From Nicotiana tabacum (taxonomy: Eukaryota > Streptophyta > Magnoliopsida > Solanales > Solanaceae), in contig NC_134101.1 in NCBI RefSeq assembly GCF_000715075.1, positions 193,398,103 through 193,462,102 of the forward strand: a stretch of DNA of 64,000 nucleotides, given 5' to 3'. Shown here piece after piece: positions 34,874 to 46,540 of this stretch. Both the position numbers and the translations under genes were made by a program. The notes beneath the pieces were generated by a model. It had not been told where the DNA came from. It made no database searches and worked only from the letters and a program-made list of their open reading frames with translations. Numbering within the stretch: position 1 is the first letter of the stretch; the number at the start of each line of letters is the position of its first letter.

Positions 34874-36080
34874 TTTTTTTATGCTGATATCAATGACATG
34901 ACATGCGTGAGGAATCTTCGGCCCAGTTTTAAAAGCCAATCTAACTCAAAAATAATAGTACAAGAAATCGGGTGTGATGATGAGGTGGAGTATGATGATG
35001 ATGAGGCCTATGAGGAAGTTAGTAAAGAATTAAGTCACTTTGAAGAAAAACCCAAACTAACCTAAATGACATAGAAGCAGTTAATCTAGGGGACCAAGAC
35101 AATGTTCGTGAAACTAAAATAAGTGTTCATCTGGAGCAACAACTCAAGGAGGAGATAATCAAAGCATTGTTTGAGTACAAGTATATTTTTGCATGGTCGT
35201 ATGATGATATGCCGGGGCTAAGTATTGATTTAGTGGTTCACAAATTGCCCACTGACCCAGCATTCCCTCCTGTCAAGCAGAAGCTGAGAAAGTTCAAAAC
35301 GGACATAAGTGTAAAGATCAAAGAAGAGATTACCAAGCAGTTTGATGCGAAGGTCATTCGGGTTACACAGTATCCCACCTGGTTAGCTAATGTTGTGCCT
35401 ATGCCGAAGAAAGATGGCAAGACCAGGGTGTGTGTCGATTATCGGGATCTTAACAAGGCAAGTCCAAAAGACAATTTTCTGCTGCTGAACATCCACATAT
35501 TGATTGATAATTATGCCAAACATGAGATTGGTTCTTTTGTGGATTGTTACGCGGGTTATCATCAGATTTAATGGACGAGGAAGATGCAAAAAAGACGGCA
35601 TTATTCACGCCATGGGGAACATACTGTTATGGGGTCATGCCGTTTGGTTTGAAAAATGCTGGGGCAACTTATATGAGGGCAATGAAAACAATATTCCATG
35701 ATATGATACACAAGGAAATCGAGGTGTATGTGGACGATGTGATTGTAAAGTCTAGACAGCAATCTGACCATGTCAGGGATCTGAGAAAGTTCTTCCAAAG
35801 GCTTCGCAGGTACAATCTCAAGCTTAATCCTGCAAAATGCGCGTTCGGGGTGACGTCTGGAAAGTTGTTGGGGTTTGTAGTCAGCCGCCGGGGTATTGAA
35901 CTGGATCCATCAAAAACTAAGGCCATCCATGAATTGTCACCTCCGAGGAACAAGACCAAGGTGATGAGTTTGCTGGGGAGATTGAATTATATCAGCAGGT
36001 TCATCGCCCAACTCACGACAACTTGTGAGCCTATCTTTAAGCTGTTAAAGAAAGACGTTGCGGTCAAGTGGACAAATGAA
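34874..36080 (+). pseudogene. pol: Element A reverse transcriptase
   Basis: Motifs are KTRVCVDYRDLNKASPKDNF, GLKNAGATYMRA and VYVDDVIVKS (YVDD near 35731). Single-base deletions near 35063 and 35569 break the frame into three pieces. Otherwise it is collinear with B. Confidence 0.9.
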
Positions 36081-36790
36081 TGTCAGGAGGCGTTTGATAA
36101 GATAAAGGGGTATTTGTCAAATCCACCCGTGTTGGTTCCGCCAGAACAAGGGCGACCTTTGATTCTATATTTAACGGTATTGGACAATTCATTCGGTTGT
36201 GTATTAGGTCAACATGATATCACTGGAAAGAAGGAGCAGGCCATCTATTACCTCAGCAAGAAGTTCACACCCTACGAGGTTAGGAATACTCATTTTGAAA
36301 GGACATGTGCGATGAAAGCACAGGCCTTGGCGGACTATCTGGCCGAGAATCCGGTTGATGAAGATTATGAACCTTCGAAGACTTATTTCCCTGATGAAGA
36401 GGTGATGCATATTGAAGATTTGGAACAAGTTGAGAAGCCAGGATGGAAACTTTTCTTTGATGGGGCTGCAAACATGAAAGGCATGGGAATAGGAGCGATA
36501 CTTATTTCTGAAACAGGGCAACATTACCCTGTTACGGCTCAGCTTCGTTTCTATTGTACGAACAACATGGCAGAATATGAGGCATGTATCTTGGGGTTGA
36601 GATTAGCTGTAGATATGGGTTTCCAGGAAGTCTTGGTCATGGGTGACTTGGACCTACTGGTACACCAAATTCAAGGAAAATAGGAAACACGGGACTTAAA
36701 GTTTATACCGTACCGATAATGTTTACATGTGCTTTGTCAGTGGTTTCAGTCAATAGAGTTCAAGCACAATCTAAGGATTCATAATGAAGT
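36081..36790 (+). pseudogene. pol: Element A RNase H region with internal deletion
   Basis: The first RNase H is cut by an in-frame loss of about 60 codons at about 36307: THFERTC runs directly into AMKAQALADYL, whereas B has the WVAQKL...LLTEFDIIYV segment between them. The second RNase H is present (WKLFFDGAANMKGMGIGA, NNMAEYEACILGL, VMGDLDLLVHQ); the serine-aspartate of GDSD is GDLD. Nonsense codons are at 36681-36683 (TGG to TAG) and 36717-36719. Confidence 0.85.
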
Positions 36791-37526
36791 GGCCGATGCG
36801 TTGGCTACTCTGGCGTCGATGTTACACCATCCGGATAAGGCTTACGTTGACCCTTTGCAGATTCAAGTCCTCGATCAGCACGCTTATTGTAATGTGGTGG
36901 AAGAGGAACTTGACGGTAAGCCGTGGTTTCATGACATCAAGGAATATATCAGGATGGGTGTGTATCCGATACAGGCCACAGGTGATGAGAAACAAACAAT
37001 TCGACGGTTGGCAAGCGGGTTTTTCCTTAGTGGAGGAGTGTTGTACAAAAGAACTCCAGACCTCGGGTTGTTGAGATGCATTAATGCGAGACAGGACACA
37101 TCTATCATGACTGAGGTACATGCCAGAGTTTGTGGACCTCATATGAGCGGGTATGTTTTAGCAAAGAAGGTTCTCTGAGCAGGTTATTATTGGCTCACGA
37201 TGGAGCGGGATTGCATCAGCTATGTACGCAAATGTCATGAGTGTCAGGTGCATGGAGATTTGATTCATTCTCCACCCTCAAAGTTACACACGATGTACGC
37301 ACCATGGCCTTTTGTTGCATGGGGCATGGATGTTATTGGGCCAATTGAGCCAGCAGCGTCAAATGCGCACAGGTTCATTTTGGTGGCTATAGATTATTTT
37401 ACCAAGTGGGTGGAGGCTAAAACATTCAAGTCCGTGACCAAGAAAGCTGTAGTGGAATTTGTGCATTCGAACATTATCTGTCGGTTTGGGATACCCAAAG
37501 TGATCATTACAGACAATGGAGCTAAC
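36791..37526 (+). pseudogene. pol: Element A integrase, truncated
   Basis: The zinc-binding HARVCGPH and CHEC are present, with the first Asp in GMDVIGPIE and the second in IITDNGAN. The sequence then jumps into the 3' non-coding repeat at about 37526. The catalytic Glu, the C-terminal domain and the module expected after integrase are missing, about 1.3 kb compared with B. A nonsense TGA is at 37176-37178. Confidence 0.9.
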
Positions 37527-38487
37527 AAGCAAGGAGAGAAATTAAAATGAGAGGGTCTTATTAGTGAAAACCCTCACGGGCACCGTAAGGCGATGGGAGT
37601 TGAGAGAAATTAAAATGAGAGAGTCTTATTAGTGAAAACCCTCACGGGCACCGTAAGGCGAAAGGGAGTTGAGAGATGAATGAATGAAAGAGGGATGCTG
37701 GTTAAAATCTTTCAAGGCACCGCAGGATGAACAAGGTTAAAGGTTTGGGTAAAGTAATCAAGTGATGGAAATTCCGGGGCAACAAAGTGTGGCAACCAAG
37801 AGCTGGGTAGTTGGATAGATTGGGCCAATTAGTCCGAAATGCATGTCATGACCATTGGTACCAGCTTTTCCGGTCAAATAAGTTTCTTTCCCTTTTCCTT
37901 TTGTAGCAGTCATCTGGTTTTGGATTCTTCTTATCCTTAACCCGCAAAGTCATTACATTTCATTTTCTTTTGGGTTCATTTGTCTAAGATGTTTTAATGT
38001 CAGTCTTGTTCAAAGCAAGTCAAAGCTCACTACCAGCTTCCACATTTGAAAAACACAGCGTGGTCAGAGCGTACTAAGGATAACGTGATGTGAGAGGGGG
38101 GTTACAAGGAATCACCGGAAGTTTCATCGGTGGAATGGTTTGGTAATGTCATGGGAGACGCAAAGGTTCGGATAAAGGGGTCAGAGGCAAAACAACAGCA
38201 TGAGTATGGAACTCTCGGTTCGTCAAAGGTTAGGGGGGTTCTAAGGCTAGTCAGAAAGTCAAAGCGGTTCAGGGCCAGTCGGGAAGCCAGTCGAAACAAA
38301 ACAATGCAGCAGAAAGATCTCCAGCAAGAATGCCACCAACTAACCACCATTTTTGAACTGAAAAATTTTCTTTGATTAAAACAGGGCAGAAAAGTTCGTT
38401 TGTTTCAGAGGAACTCTCTGTGGAGAAAAGCAGTCACCAAACAGTTACCAAACTGGGGCAGAAAAATTGTCTTTCTTTTGTCTATCT
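37527..38487 (+). repeat. A 3' non-coding region with conserved short repeat
   Basis: Two nearly identical units of about 71 bp (37540-37680) contain ATGAGAGAGTCTTATTAGTG, aaaaccctcacgggcaccg and taaggcga. They are the A version of the repeat seen in B and C. The remainder to 38487 is collinear with B 25000-25750 and has no credible ORF. Confidence 0.75.
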
Positions 38488-39125
38488 TTGTGAAGTCAGG
38501 AACCCGCCTAAAGAGGAGGGAATACATTGCGAGTTGAAGTCAATAACCGCCTGGAGAGCAGGGAATACTTTCAAATGCAGCAATCAGGAGCCCGTCTGAA
38601 GAGCAGGGAATACATTCCAGCGCAGCAGTCAGGAGCCCTCCTGAAGAACAAGGGAGTACAATTTAAGTTTTAGCTTTAAAATTCTTTGTTTTGACTATTT
38701 TGAAGTCAGGAGCCCTCCTGGAGAGCAGGGAATACTTTCAAATGCAGCAGTCAGGAGCCCGCCTGAAAAGCAGGGAATACTTTCAAATGCAGCAGTCAGG
38801 ACCCCGCCTGGAAAGCAGGGAATACTTTCAAATGCAGCAGTCAGGAGCCCGCCTAGAAAGTAGGGAATACTTTCAAATACAGCAGTCAGGAGCCCGCCTG
38901 GAAAGCAGGGAATACATTTCAAGTTCAGAAGTCAGGAGCCCGCCTGGAGAGCAAGGAATACATTTCAAGTTCAGAAGTCAGGAGCCCGCGTGGATAGCAT
39001 GGGAATATAGTTCAAGTTCAGAAGTTAGGAGCCCGCCTGGAGAACAGAGTCAGGAGCCCGCCCGGAGAATAGGAGAATCCATTTCGAGCTTTGAAGTCGG
39101 GAGCCCACCCGTACAACAGGGGAAT
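38488..39125 (+). repeat. A 3' tandem array of hairpin units, about 14 copies
   Basis: Units of about 45 bp are based on CAGTCAGGAGCCCGCCTGGA, then aagcagggaatac. The last unit reads CGGG...CCCG (39098-39111) where most read CAGG...CCTG. The unit length is a multiple of three, so a 186-codon frame stays open across the array. I treat that as incidental. Confidence 0.9.
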
Positions 39126-39378
39126 ACATTCAAGTTCAGCAATTTGAAGAAAGGAACAACACCTCAGTTTGTAGTTTGCAATAGTAACAAGGGATTTCAC
39201 CAAGAGAACACAAGACAACAAGGCAACAATGAAGTACAAGAACAAATTTGAAGAACTTAGATAGGATTTCTTGTAATTCATAGATCATAGCTTAAGTTTA
39301 GCTTCTTTTATTTTGACATGGTGTAATAAGGGAGGTCAGCAAGTAGTAGCAGCAGTAATCGCAGTTAAATCACAGCTC

Positions 39379-39472
39379 CTGGTAGTCTCAGCTACCAGAC
39401 ACTCCTGAACTACACTGACCTAATTCCTGTTTAGCCTAGGATATGTAGGCAACCTCCGAAGTAGGGTGCGGT
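39379..39472 (+). other. Border hairpin module, copy 6 (A, before PPT)
   Basis: Hairpin CTGGTAG/CTACCAG (39379-39398) precedes the module. The outer stem is CTACA (39410-39414) with TGTAG (39444-39448). The inner stem is TCCTG (39425-39429) with TAGGA (39437-39441), one G-U pair. Confidence 0.73.
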
Positions 39473-39570
39473 CAACTCTTTCAAAAATGCTTCACACGGA
39501 ATATTCAAACGGGCAAAAATTGCTTATATTTGATTACTTATCTTTTCCCGAAAACTTTTCATGTTTTCGA

Positions 39571-39584
39571 GCAAAGAGGGGCAG
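39571..39584 (+). other. Polypurine tract of A
   Basis: GCAAAGAGGGGCAG is identical to the B and C tracts and lies one base before the LTR. Confidence 0.85.
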
Positions 39585-39585
39585 T

Positions 39586-42500
39586 TGTGAGCACGTTATT
39601 TTTGCCCTATATATGAATTATTCCCAAAATTCCAAACAAAATGATTTCTTTATCATTTCACAACTTTATTGAATTTTGGTTTTATTTTTTTGGTAATTGT
39701 TGCATTTTATCTGTGCATTTTTATTCATATGAAAAATACAAAAATATATATATGCATTTAAGATCTAATTTCATATTTTTAGAATTAATTAGGGGTTAAT
39801 TTGTTTTAAAATAAAATATAAAGAAAATAACAAAAATAATCCACTCTTGCATTTTTAGTTGTTAATTGTTGAATTTGTCATGAAATAGATTTTAAAACAA
39901 TTTTAGGAGTTAATTAGTTTAACTTTGAATTATATTAGGTCTTTGTTTTAATTTTTTTGCATCTTTACAAAATCAGAAAAATAATACAAAAATACAAAAT
40001 GCAAAAACAAAGGAAAAGAAATAAAAGAAATAATTGAAAAAGAGTAAATAGAAAAGGTTTTGTCTTAAGAGACCTGTATTTGGGCCAAATGGGCAAGCCC
40101 AAACAAAATAACCATTAAAATCTATACCCAAACCAACCCAGCCCAGTGCCCTAAACTCGGCCTGCCTTTTTAAATGACCAAACGGCATCGTTTAGGCGTC
40201 AATAAATCTGGTCCATCGAGGTTAATCAATCCAACGGTCGAGAAGCTTCGGTCGTTTGGTATATTAATGTCCAAACGTTACCCCCCCCCCCCTACCTCGC
40301 CTCTCAGAACTCACCCCTACCCAAACCCTACAGACGTCGCCCCTATACGCTCAGTCAAGTTCGTCGGCGGCGATGACGGTAACCACGTCGTTCCCACCCA
40401 AAATGACACCACTTGTTCCCCTTCTCCTCCTCTTCACAAATCCACCCGCTGTTTCCTTCGAATCCCACCCATCTCGTCAAATATTGGATCGAAGCTTTTC
40501 CGGCCATGACTCAAAGTAGCCCAAACACCACCAAACTTACACCATAGGACCATCACAACCTCCTCTATCAAAACCCCAAGGTCCTGATCCTCGAACGTGG
40601 CCGGAACTGTTCGAATATTAGTTTGAACTTTTCCGGCCAAAACCCTAGTTGCACTAAATTACCCCAAATTGATACCACATGGTCCCTGGGCTTCCCTCTT
40701 GAAGAATTTGTAGTCAATAGCACCCAATTCCCACTGGAGATGATCGAATCTGGACTCTGAGAGTTGGCCGGATTTTGGAAGTTGAATCAGTGAGCTTTTG
40801 AGTTTCTCCCTTTCTTAGTTTAAATTCTTGATTTTGATTCTGTTCTCATATTTGTTGACGTTTAGTTTAATTTGCGTTTTAATTTTTTGTCAATATTGTT
40901 CTAATCTTGTGTCCTGATTTGTTTTGATTAATCCTAGTTGTTTATTTTTAATCTGTTCCAATTTCGGATTTTAGTTTGATTTTTAGTTAAGCTTTTGATA
41001 ATTTGTTAACTAGTTTTATTAAGTTTTGTTTGAATTAATTTCTGGTATTTCTTTAGTTTAGGTTAATTACTAGTTGGTTCAGTTTCAGTTTAATTAATCG
41101 TCATAATTAGTTGAATTTGGTTATAGTTGATAGTTTAATTTGGTTATTGGTTCTGTGGTTATCAATTTCGATTAGATTAGCTTGTGTTAGTTTTTCTTTT
41201 GATAGTTAGTTTGGTCATTGATTCTAAGTTCAATTGCTAGATTCAATAAGAGTTTAAATTGGGATAGATTCAGAGTTTAGGAAAATGTATGGTTATAGAT
41301 GTAATTTTAGTTTAAGTTCAGGGGTAGCTTAGACATTTAGGATTGGGTAACACATGGTAGTTGAAACTAGAATCTTCTAGGGCCTTCCAAAGTAGGACTT
41401 TAGTGTAATTTCAGTAATTGTAGAGTATTAACTTGTGACACAAGTCAGAAAACAAGGGACTAATAGGCAACTGAAAATCTGAAGCTTCCTCTTAGTTTTG
41501 CCTATAAAAGGCAGTCTTTATTGCCTTGTTGGACAAGTTTGGAACCCCAAAAATTCCCCCAAAAACCCTTGGCTGCAGATCTAAATTTCAGATTTGAATT
41601 TCAAAAATATTCTTCTAGATTTTAGTTTCGAAAAATCCAGTAGAAAATTTCAAATTTCAAAACCAAAAATAACAAAAAAATAAAAAATAAAAAAAAAACT
41701 CTATTGTTCCATTGAAATTGGAAGTTGATTTCAACTTCTGTTTACTGATTCACATTCTGCAGTTTCCATCTTTGCTTGTTGAAGTGTAGAGGTTCATTTC
41801 GAGTTGAAATTAGTGTTTTAAGTCTAGTTTGGGTGTTTTTGTTGGCTGTCTATGCATTGGTGTTCATTTCTGGGTTGGTTTGCTGCTGTGTGGAGTTGAT
41901 CTGTGGGTTTTCTGTTTGGTTTGAACATTTCTGGGTCGTTTGGTCTTATATCTGAGTTGTTGTTGATTCCTGCTTGCCCACTATTGCTGTTTGAACTGCT
42001 GAATATCAGTTTGTTTACCTGTTGCTGATCTCTTCTCTTCCTTTTCTATTCTGCTTCAAGGTATTCATTTCTACGTTGAGTGATGTATAGATTTAGATTG
42101 AATGAAGCCTAATTGAGGAGAATTTGAAGTGCAAATGCTCATTACTGCTTTAGCTCCCCTCCCTATATTCGTTCTGGATGTTTAAATCATGTTAGATTGA
42201 ACAAGTAGAACTTGGTTTAAATTGGCATAATATGGACTGTAATTAGGACTTTAAAATTACTTGGACTGTTATTTTGAATTTTCAGTTTGTAGTAATTGTT
42301 GAGATGTGTAATCATATATAATGGCATCATTTGAACTAAAAGGCCGTAGTATTATAGCACACGATCTGAAATAATGGGACTGTCGTATAACAAAATTGTC
42401 AAGTTGATTCGAGTGTATCTTAGATTCGTATGAATTTGTTTTATTTCGTTGGTGTTATCTCAACCTAGTATGAAATCCGAAATAGGTATCAATCAAGTAC

Positions 42501-43640
42501 AAATCTGATTAGGTATGATGTCATAACTTTGTTAATTCACTAGCACATCCAGGTAGTAGTAGTAGAGGTTATTAAATCTAATGAATACGTGATTAAGCTA
42601 TATTTGTGATAGCCTCCGTGTAATTTAATTTCTGTATGCATCTCAGTAGCTCCAAAACGTGGAAAAAGTCAAAAGGGCTTAGGATTGAACTGGTATTAGT
42701 TTAATAGTCCATTGTTGGACCGTGTGGACTGTAATGGCTTATACAGATGGCCTAGACCTCATACCTGTAGCAAACATGTCAAGCAGTTTGGCCCAGCTCG
42801 TTTCTGGACAAATATTGAGGTCTCAACACCTTTAAAGGCTTGGTTTAATTGAAAATCACAAATTCGAAAGCACTGGGTCTTAAATAAGGCTCACTAATTA
42901 GGACCTCTGTTTTGTTTTTGAAAAAAGTATATATAGAAAATCATAGTCACTTTTAGGCTTGTCCTTTAAAATAGTAAATGAGACGAGCCTCGCCAAATAA
43001 AACTACAAGTTGTGGGGCCCTCGATAATTGGTTATGTTAAAATACTTAGAATTCGGGATGGGCCGTTTAGCGAATTTCACGGCCTTCCCAAAAGATAACA
43101 AAGCGTTAGCCACTATAGGCGCGATTTTAATAAAATTACATTTCTAAATTCGGATGTGCATTTCATGTGACCCAAATCCAAATCCTAAAATGTTGAATAA
43201 AATATGTTTCAGATTGCGGGTGCATTTCATGTGACGCGATCCAAAGACATGTTTTAAACGACGTTCAATCTTTCCTTAAAAATTGAATAAAAGCGGTTGA
43301 AAGTTAAAATTTGCACATAGGTTCATAATTGTTTAAAATTAGATAATTTAGTTAAATATAACAGTTGAGCGACCGTGCTAGAACCACGAAATCTGGGAAT
43401 ACCTAACACCTTCTCCCGGGTTAACAAAACTCCTTACTCGGATTTCTGGTTCACAGACTGTTAAACAGAGTCATATTTTCCTCGATTCGGGATTCAACCG
43501 GTGACTTGGGACACCATAAATCTCCCAAGTGGCGACTCTGAATTTCTTAAAATAAATCTCGTTTCGATTGTACTTTAATTGGAAAAACTCCCTTTACCTA
43601 TACCCTTTTCCGGGGTGTAGGTGAAAAAGGAGGTGTGACA
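39586..43640 (+). repeat. Element A 3' LTR
   Basis: It is 4,055 bp, from TGTGAGCACGTTATTTTT to GGAGGTGTGACA. The leading G-box core is mutated to CACGTT. AAACGGCATCGTTT is at 40180-40193, a C12-type homopolymer near 40279, TATAAAA at 41513-41519 and the U5 hairpin near 43503. Its last 1,156 bp match window bases 1-1157. Confidence 0.95.
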
Positions 43641-44301
43641 CTAGCAATCTATTACCAACTGGAATATATGAAAGGCTACCCATACTCTCAGCTTTTCCGC
43701 TCAAGGCATCAAGCACCACATTGGCCTTCCCGGGATAATACAAAATGGAGATATCATAATCCTTTAATAGCTCCAACTACCTCCGCTGCCTTAAGTTTAG
43801 ATCATTTTGCTATAAGAAGTATTGTAGACTCCGATGATCTATGAGTACCTCACAAGACACGACGTAGATATAGTGCCTCCAAATCTTCAATGCGTGAAAA
43901 ATGGCTGCCAACTCTAAATCATGGACATGGTAATTCTTCTCGTAGGGCTTCAACTGACGCGAAGTATAAACGATCACCCTACCCTCCTACATCGATACAC
44001 ACTTGATGCCAATCCACGAAGCATCACTATAAACTGTATATGAACAAGATGCTAATGTTAAAACTAGGACCAGAGCTATGGTCAAAGTAGTCTTGAACTT
44101 CTAAAAGCTCTCCTCACACTCATCAGACCACCTGAATAAGGTACCTTTCTAGGTCAATCTAGTCAAAGCTGTAACGATGGACGAGAAACACTCCACAAAA
44201 TGGCGATAATAACCTACCAAACACAAGAAGCTCCAAATCTCTTTAGCTAAAATGGTCTAGGACAACTTTGAACTGCCTCAATATTTTTCAGATCTACCTT
44301 G
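43641..44301 (-). pseudogene. pol: Remnant RT-RNase H of an unrelated Ty3/gypsy element
   Basis: On the minus strand the RNase H shows ALKIWRHYIYVVSCEV, DHRSLQY, NDLNLRQRR and ELLKDYDISILYYPGKANVV, typical of chromovirus-like elements. Further upstream (in sense) the RT-RNase H connection has PRPF, GTLFRWSDECEESF-like and RWSDE motifs with many stops. Element A is inserted just after the PVGNRLLA segment and T abuts the other end, so both sides are lost. Confidence 0.85.
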
Positions 44302-44545
44302 TGTTATGCCCCGCAATATTACGTCAATATTATGTCCCGTAGTATTATATTACGATGATGTTATTCTCTACAATAATATGTTATGATGATGTTACCCTCT
44401 GCAGTAATATATTATGATTGATGTTACGTCCTACAGTATTAAGTTATGACAATGTTCTACCCGACAGTATTATATTATGGTGATATTACGCTTTGCAGTA
44501 ATAAGTTCTGGCAATGTTGCACCTTGCAGTATTTTATGTTCAATT
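44302..44545 (+). repeat. 31-bp tandem repeats in T LTR
   Basis: About eight degenerate units of the form TTACGTCCTACAGTATTA then agttatgacaatg. They start with the LTR itself. Confidence 0.75.
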
Positions 44546-45629
44546 TGTCGTAAGGTGCTTTACATCAGTCCAAGAAAAAAATTATTTGAGGATTATAAGG
44601 ATTATGCTATTTCACAAGTGATTAGTAAATTCATAAAGGTGAAAGGGGGAGCAAGTCTAAGAAAATGAATTTTTGTCAAAGTTTGGCATTTTGGGATAAA
44701 ATATGGCCCGAGCTAAAATACCCGGTATTTATAGATTAGTGCCATACAAAGTACTATGTGGCCATGATAGTAAGGTGTACACGGTATGTTAAAAGAGAGT
44801 AGTATTAGTTGAGATAATTTTTAAATTATACGGATAATTGATTAATTACCGGGTAACAGGACATTACCTGATTAACTAATCAGTGGGTAAATTTAATCAA
44901 TTACCCTTAAGAAAACGTGGCAGCCCCCCCCCCCTTTGTTTTATGGTGACTCATTAAATTCACCTTCACATGTGTCATAGTCCAAATTATAAAGTCTTAT
45001 CAAGACTTTAGTGAGCTTTATCCATTAAAAGTGATAAACCCTCCACTTAAGATCAAAGGACCATTTACATTTTGTCCTTGACCAAAATGAAAAGCATAAT
45101 CATTTTAAAGCTTCTCCAAACATCCAAGCCTCACTCCAAAAAATCAGATTTAATGCGTCACTTTGGCATTAAGCCAAAAACTATGTCCATTTCGTCCAAA
45201 AAAATTCAAGAACCAAGCCAAACTTTGTTCCTCAAAGTTCAAAAATGCAGAATCATAAAATTTTATTTTTGGGTCTAAGTTCAATCCATGAAGGTTTCCA
45301 ATGGGATAATTATACGGAGTTATTCCTACTCCAGGTATGTTAAGGCTATCCCTTCTTTCTTTTGGCATGATCCTTACGATACGAACGAAACGTGCAAATG
45401 CACAAATTCCATGAATGATCTATTCATAGAATTATTAGAGATATCTATGTTCTTGAATTTTCGTGTGTCATAATATTTTATCATCTATTCATGGGTCTCA
45501 GAAAAATACGAAAGTTGAAAAGAGTTTACTTTATAATATTACTCAAAGGCAAAATGTCCTTTGAAGCTCCGAAATATTTTATTAACGTACTTTTCATGCA
45601 TTGCATTCATGTGCATTAACCCATGACCA

Positions 45630-45870
45630 GATGACGTTATATACGCATATATATGTATGTATGTATATGTATATGGGATATGGGAAAGGTTATGGCGTTA
45701 TATACGCATCATCACCTGATCAGCTGGTATATAATGATGCAGCCCACAGTGGCTGAAATATGATGCAAACGACATTATATACGTGCATATATGTATGTAT
45801 ATATATGTATATGGGATACGTGAAAGGTTATGGCATTATATATGCACCACCACCTGATCAGCTGGTGTAC
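45630..45870 (+). repeat. Two-copy repeat of about 140 bp in T LTR
   Basis: The segment with acgcatatatatgtatg, tatatgggat, gaaaggttatggc and caccTGATCAgctgg occurs at about 45632 and again at about 45772, with some differences. The CACC-TGATCA-GGTG part is a small palindrome. Confidence 0.7.
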
Positions 45871-46528
45871 GGTGATGATTTTGCCCATAATGGCCGATAT
45901 GATATGATTGGATGCCCTTAGAGGCTGATGATGTTATGAAATATGTACCTATGCATGACATGACATTCATATGCATATACATGATACTAAAAGTAATTAT
46001 GATTTACAAAGTTATTCAGACTGACAGGTTGAGTCATGTAATCTATATTTCTTCCATGTCTCTTATGTATTTATTTATGTGTCTTACATACTCGGTACAT
46101 TTTTCATACTGACGTACCTTTTGCCTGGGGACGCTGCATTTCATGCCCGCAAGTCCCGATAGACAGGTCGAGAGCCCTCCAAGTAGGCTATCAGCTCAGT
46201 GGAATATGTTGGTGCACTCCATTTGCTTTGGAGTAGCTTGTTGGGTTAGTATGATTTAGACGTGTATTGTTTGGTTTGGCAGGACTCTGTCCCAACCTTT
46301 ATGACATTTATATAATCTTAGAGGCTTGTAGACATATGTCGTGTACATGAAAGATTGTACGGCCTTGTCGGCCTATGTTTTGAGTTTATAAATGATCATG
46401 TTGGCCTATTAGGCCCGTATGCCACGTGTATATGATGATGTAATAAGAAATATACATTACGTTGGTACTCGGTTGAGTAAGGTACCGGACGCCCATCGCG
46501 GCCTATCGGTTTGGGTCATGACAAAAGG

Positions 46529-46540
46529 GGTATCAGAGCA
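46529..46540 (+). other. PBS of T, initiator tRNA-Met type
   Basis: GGTATCAGAGC matches TGGTATCAGAGC, complementary to the 3' end of initiator tRNA-Met, except the first base. It lies five bases after the LTR end. Confidence 0.75.

Larger units (their letters stand above)
1..43640 (+). mobile_element. Element A: Ogre/Tat-type Ty3/gypsy retrotransposon, split by element B
   Basis: The order LTR, tRNA-Arg PBS, leader, ORF1, gag, protease, G-patch, RT, RNase H, integrase, tandem array, PPT, LTR is readable once element B (5488-31435 plus one 5-bp duplication) is removed. Bases 1-1157 match 42485-43640, the 3' part of the downstream LTR. About 7 differences are visible in the first 260 aligned bases, so the insertion is fairly recent. 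The right flank begins ctagc (43641-43645); the matching left duplication is outside the window. All ORFs are broken. A has lost about 180 bp of RNase H and about 1.3 kb spanning the integrase C-terminus and part of the 3' region. Lineage assignment rests on the extra ORF1, dual RNase H, G-patch and 3' arrays, which are known Tat/Ogre traits. Confidence 0.93.
44302..46523 (+). repeat. Element T 5' LTR
   Basis: It starts TGTTATGCCCCGC and ends GGGTCATGACA, followed by aaaag and the PBS. It is 2,222 bp. Near its start are about eight 31-bp repeats. Around 45630-45870 a segment of about 140 bp is duplicated. The end sequence ggtactcggttgagtaag and the ggtcatgaca terminus are familiar from Solanaceae gypsy LTRs (memory). 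Confidence 0.75.

Noticed and set aside
38691..39251. 186-codon ORF with 15-residue repeats
   Set aside because: It lies wholly in the A tandem array, whose 45-bp period is a multiple of three, and the opposite strand is open as well. No start context or homology is recognised.
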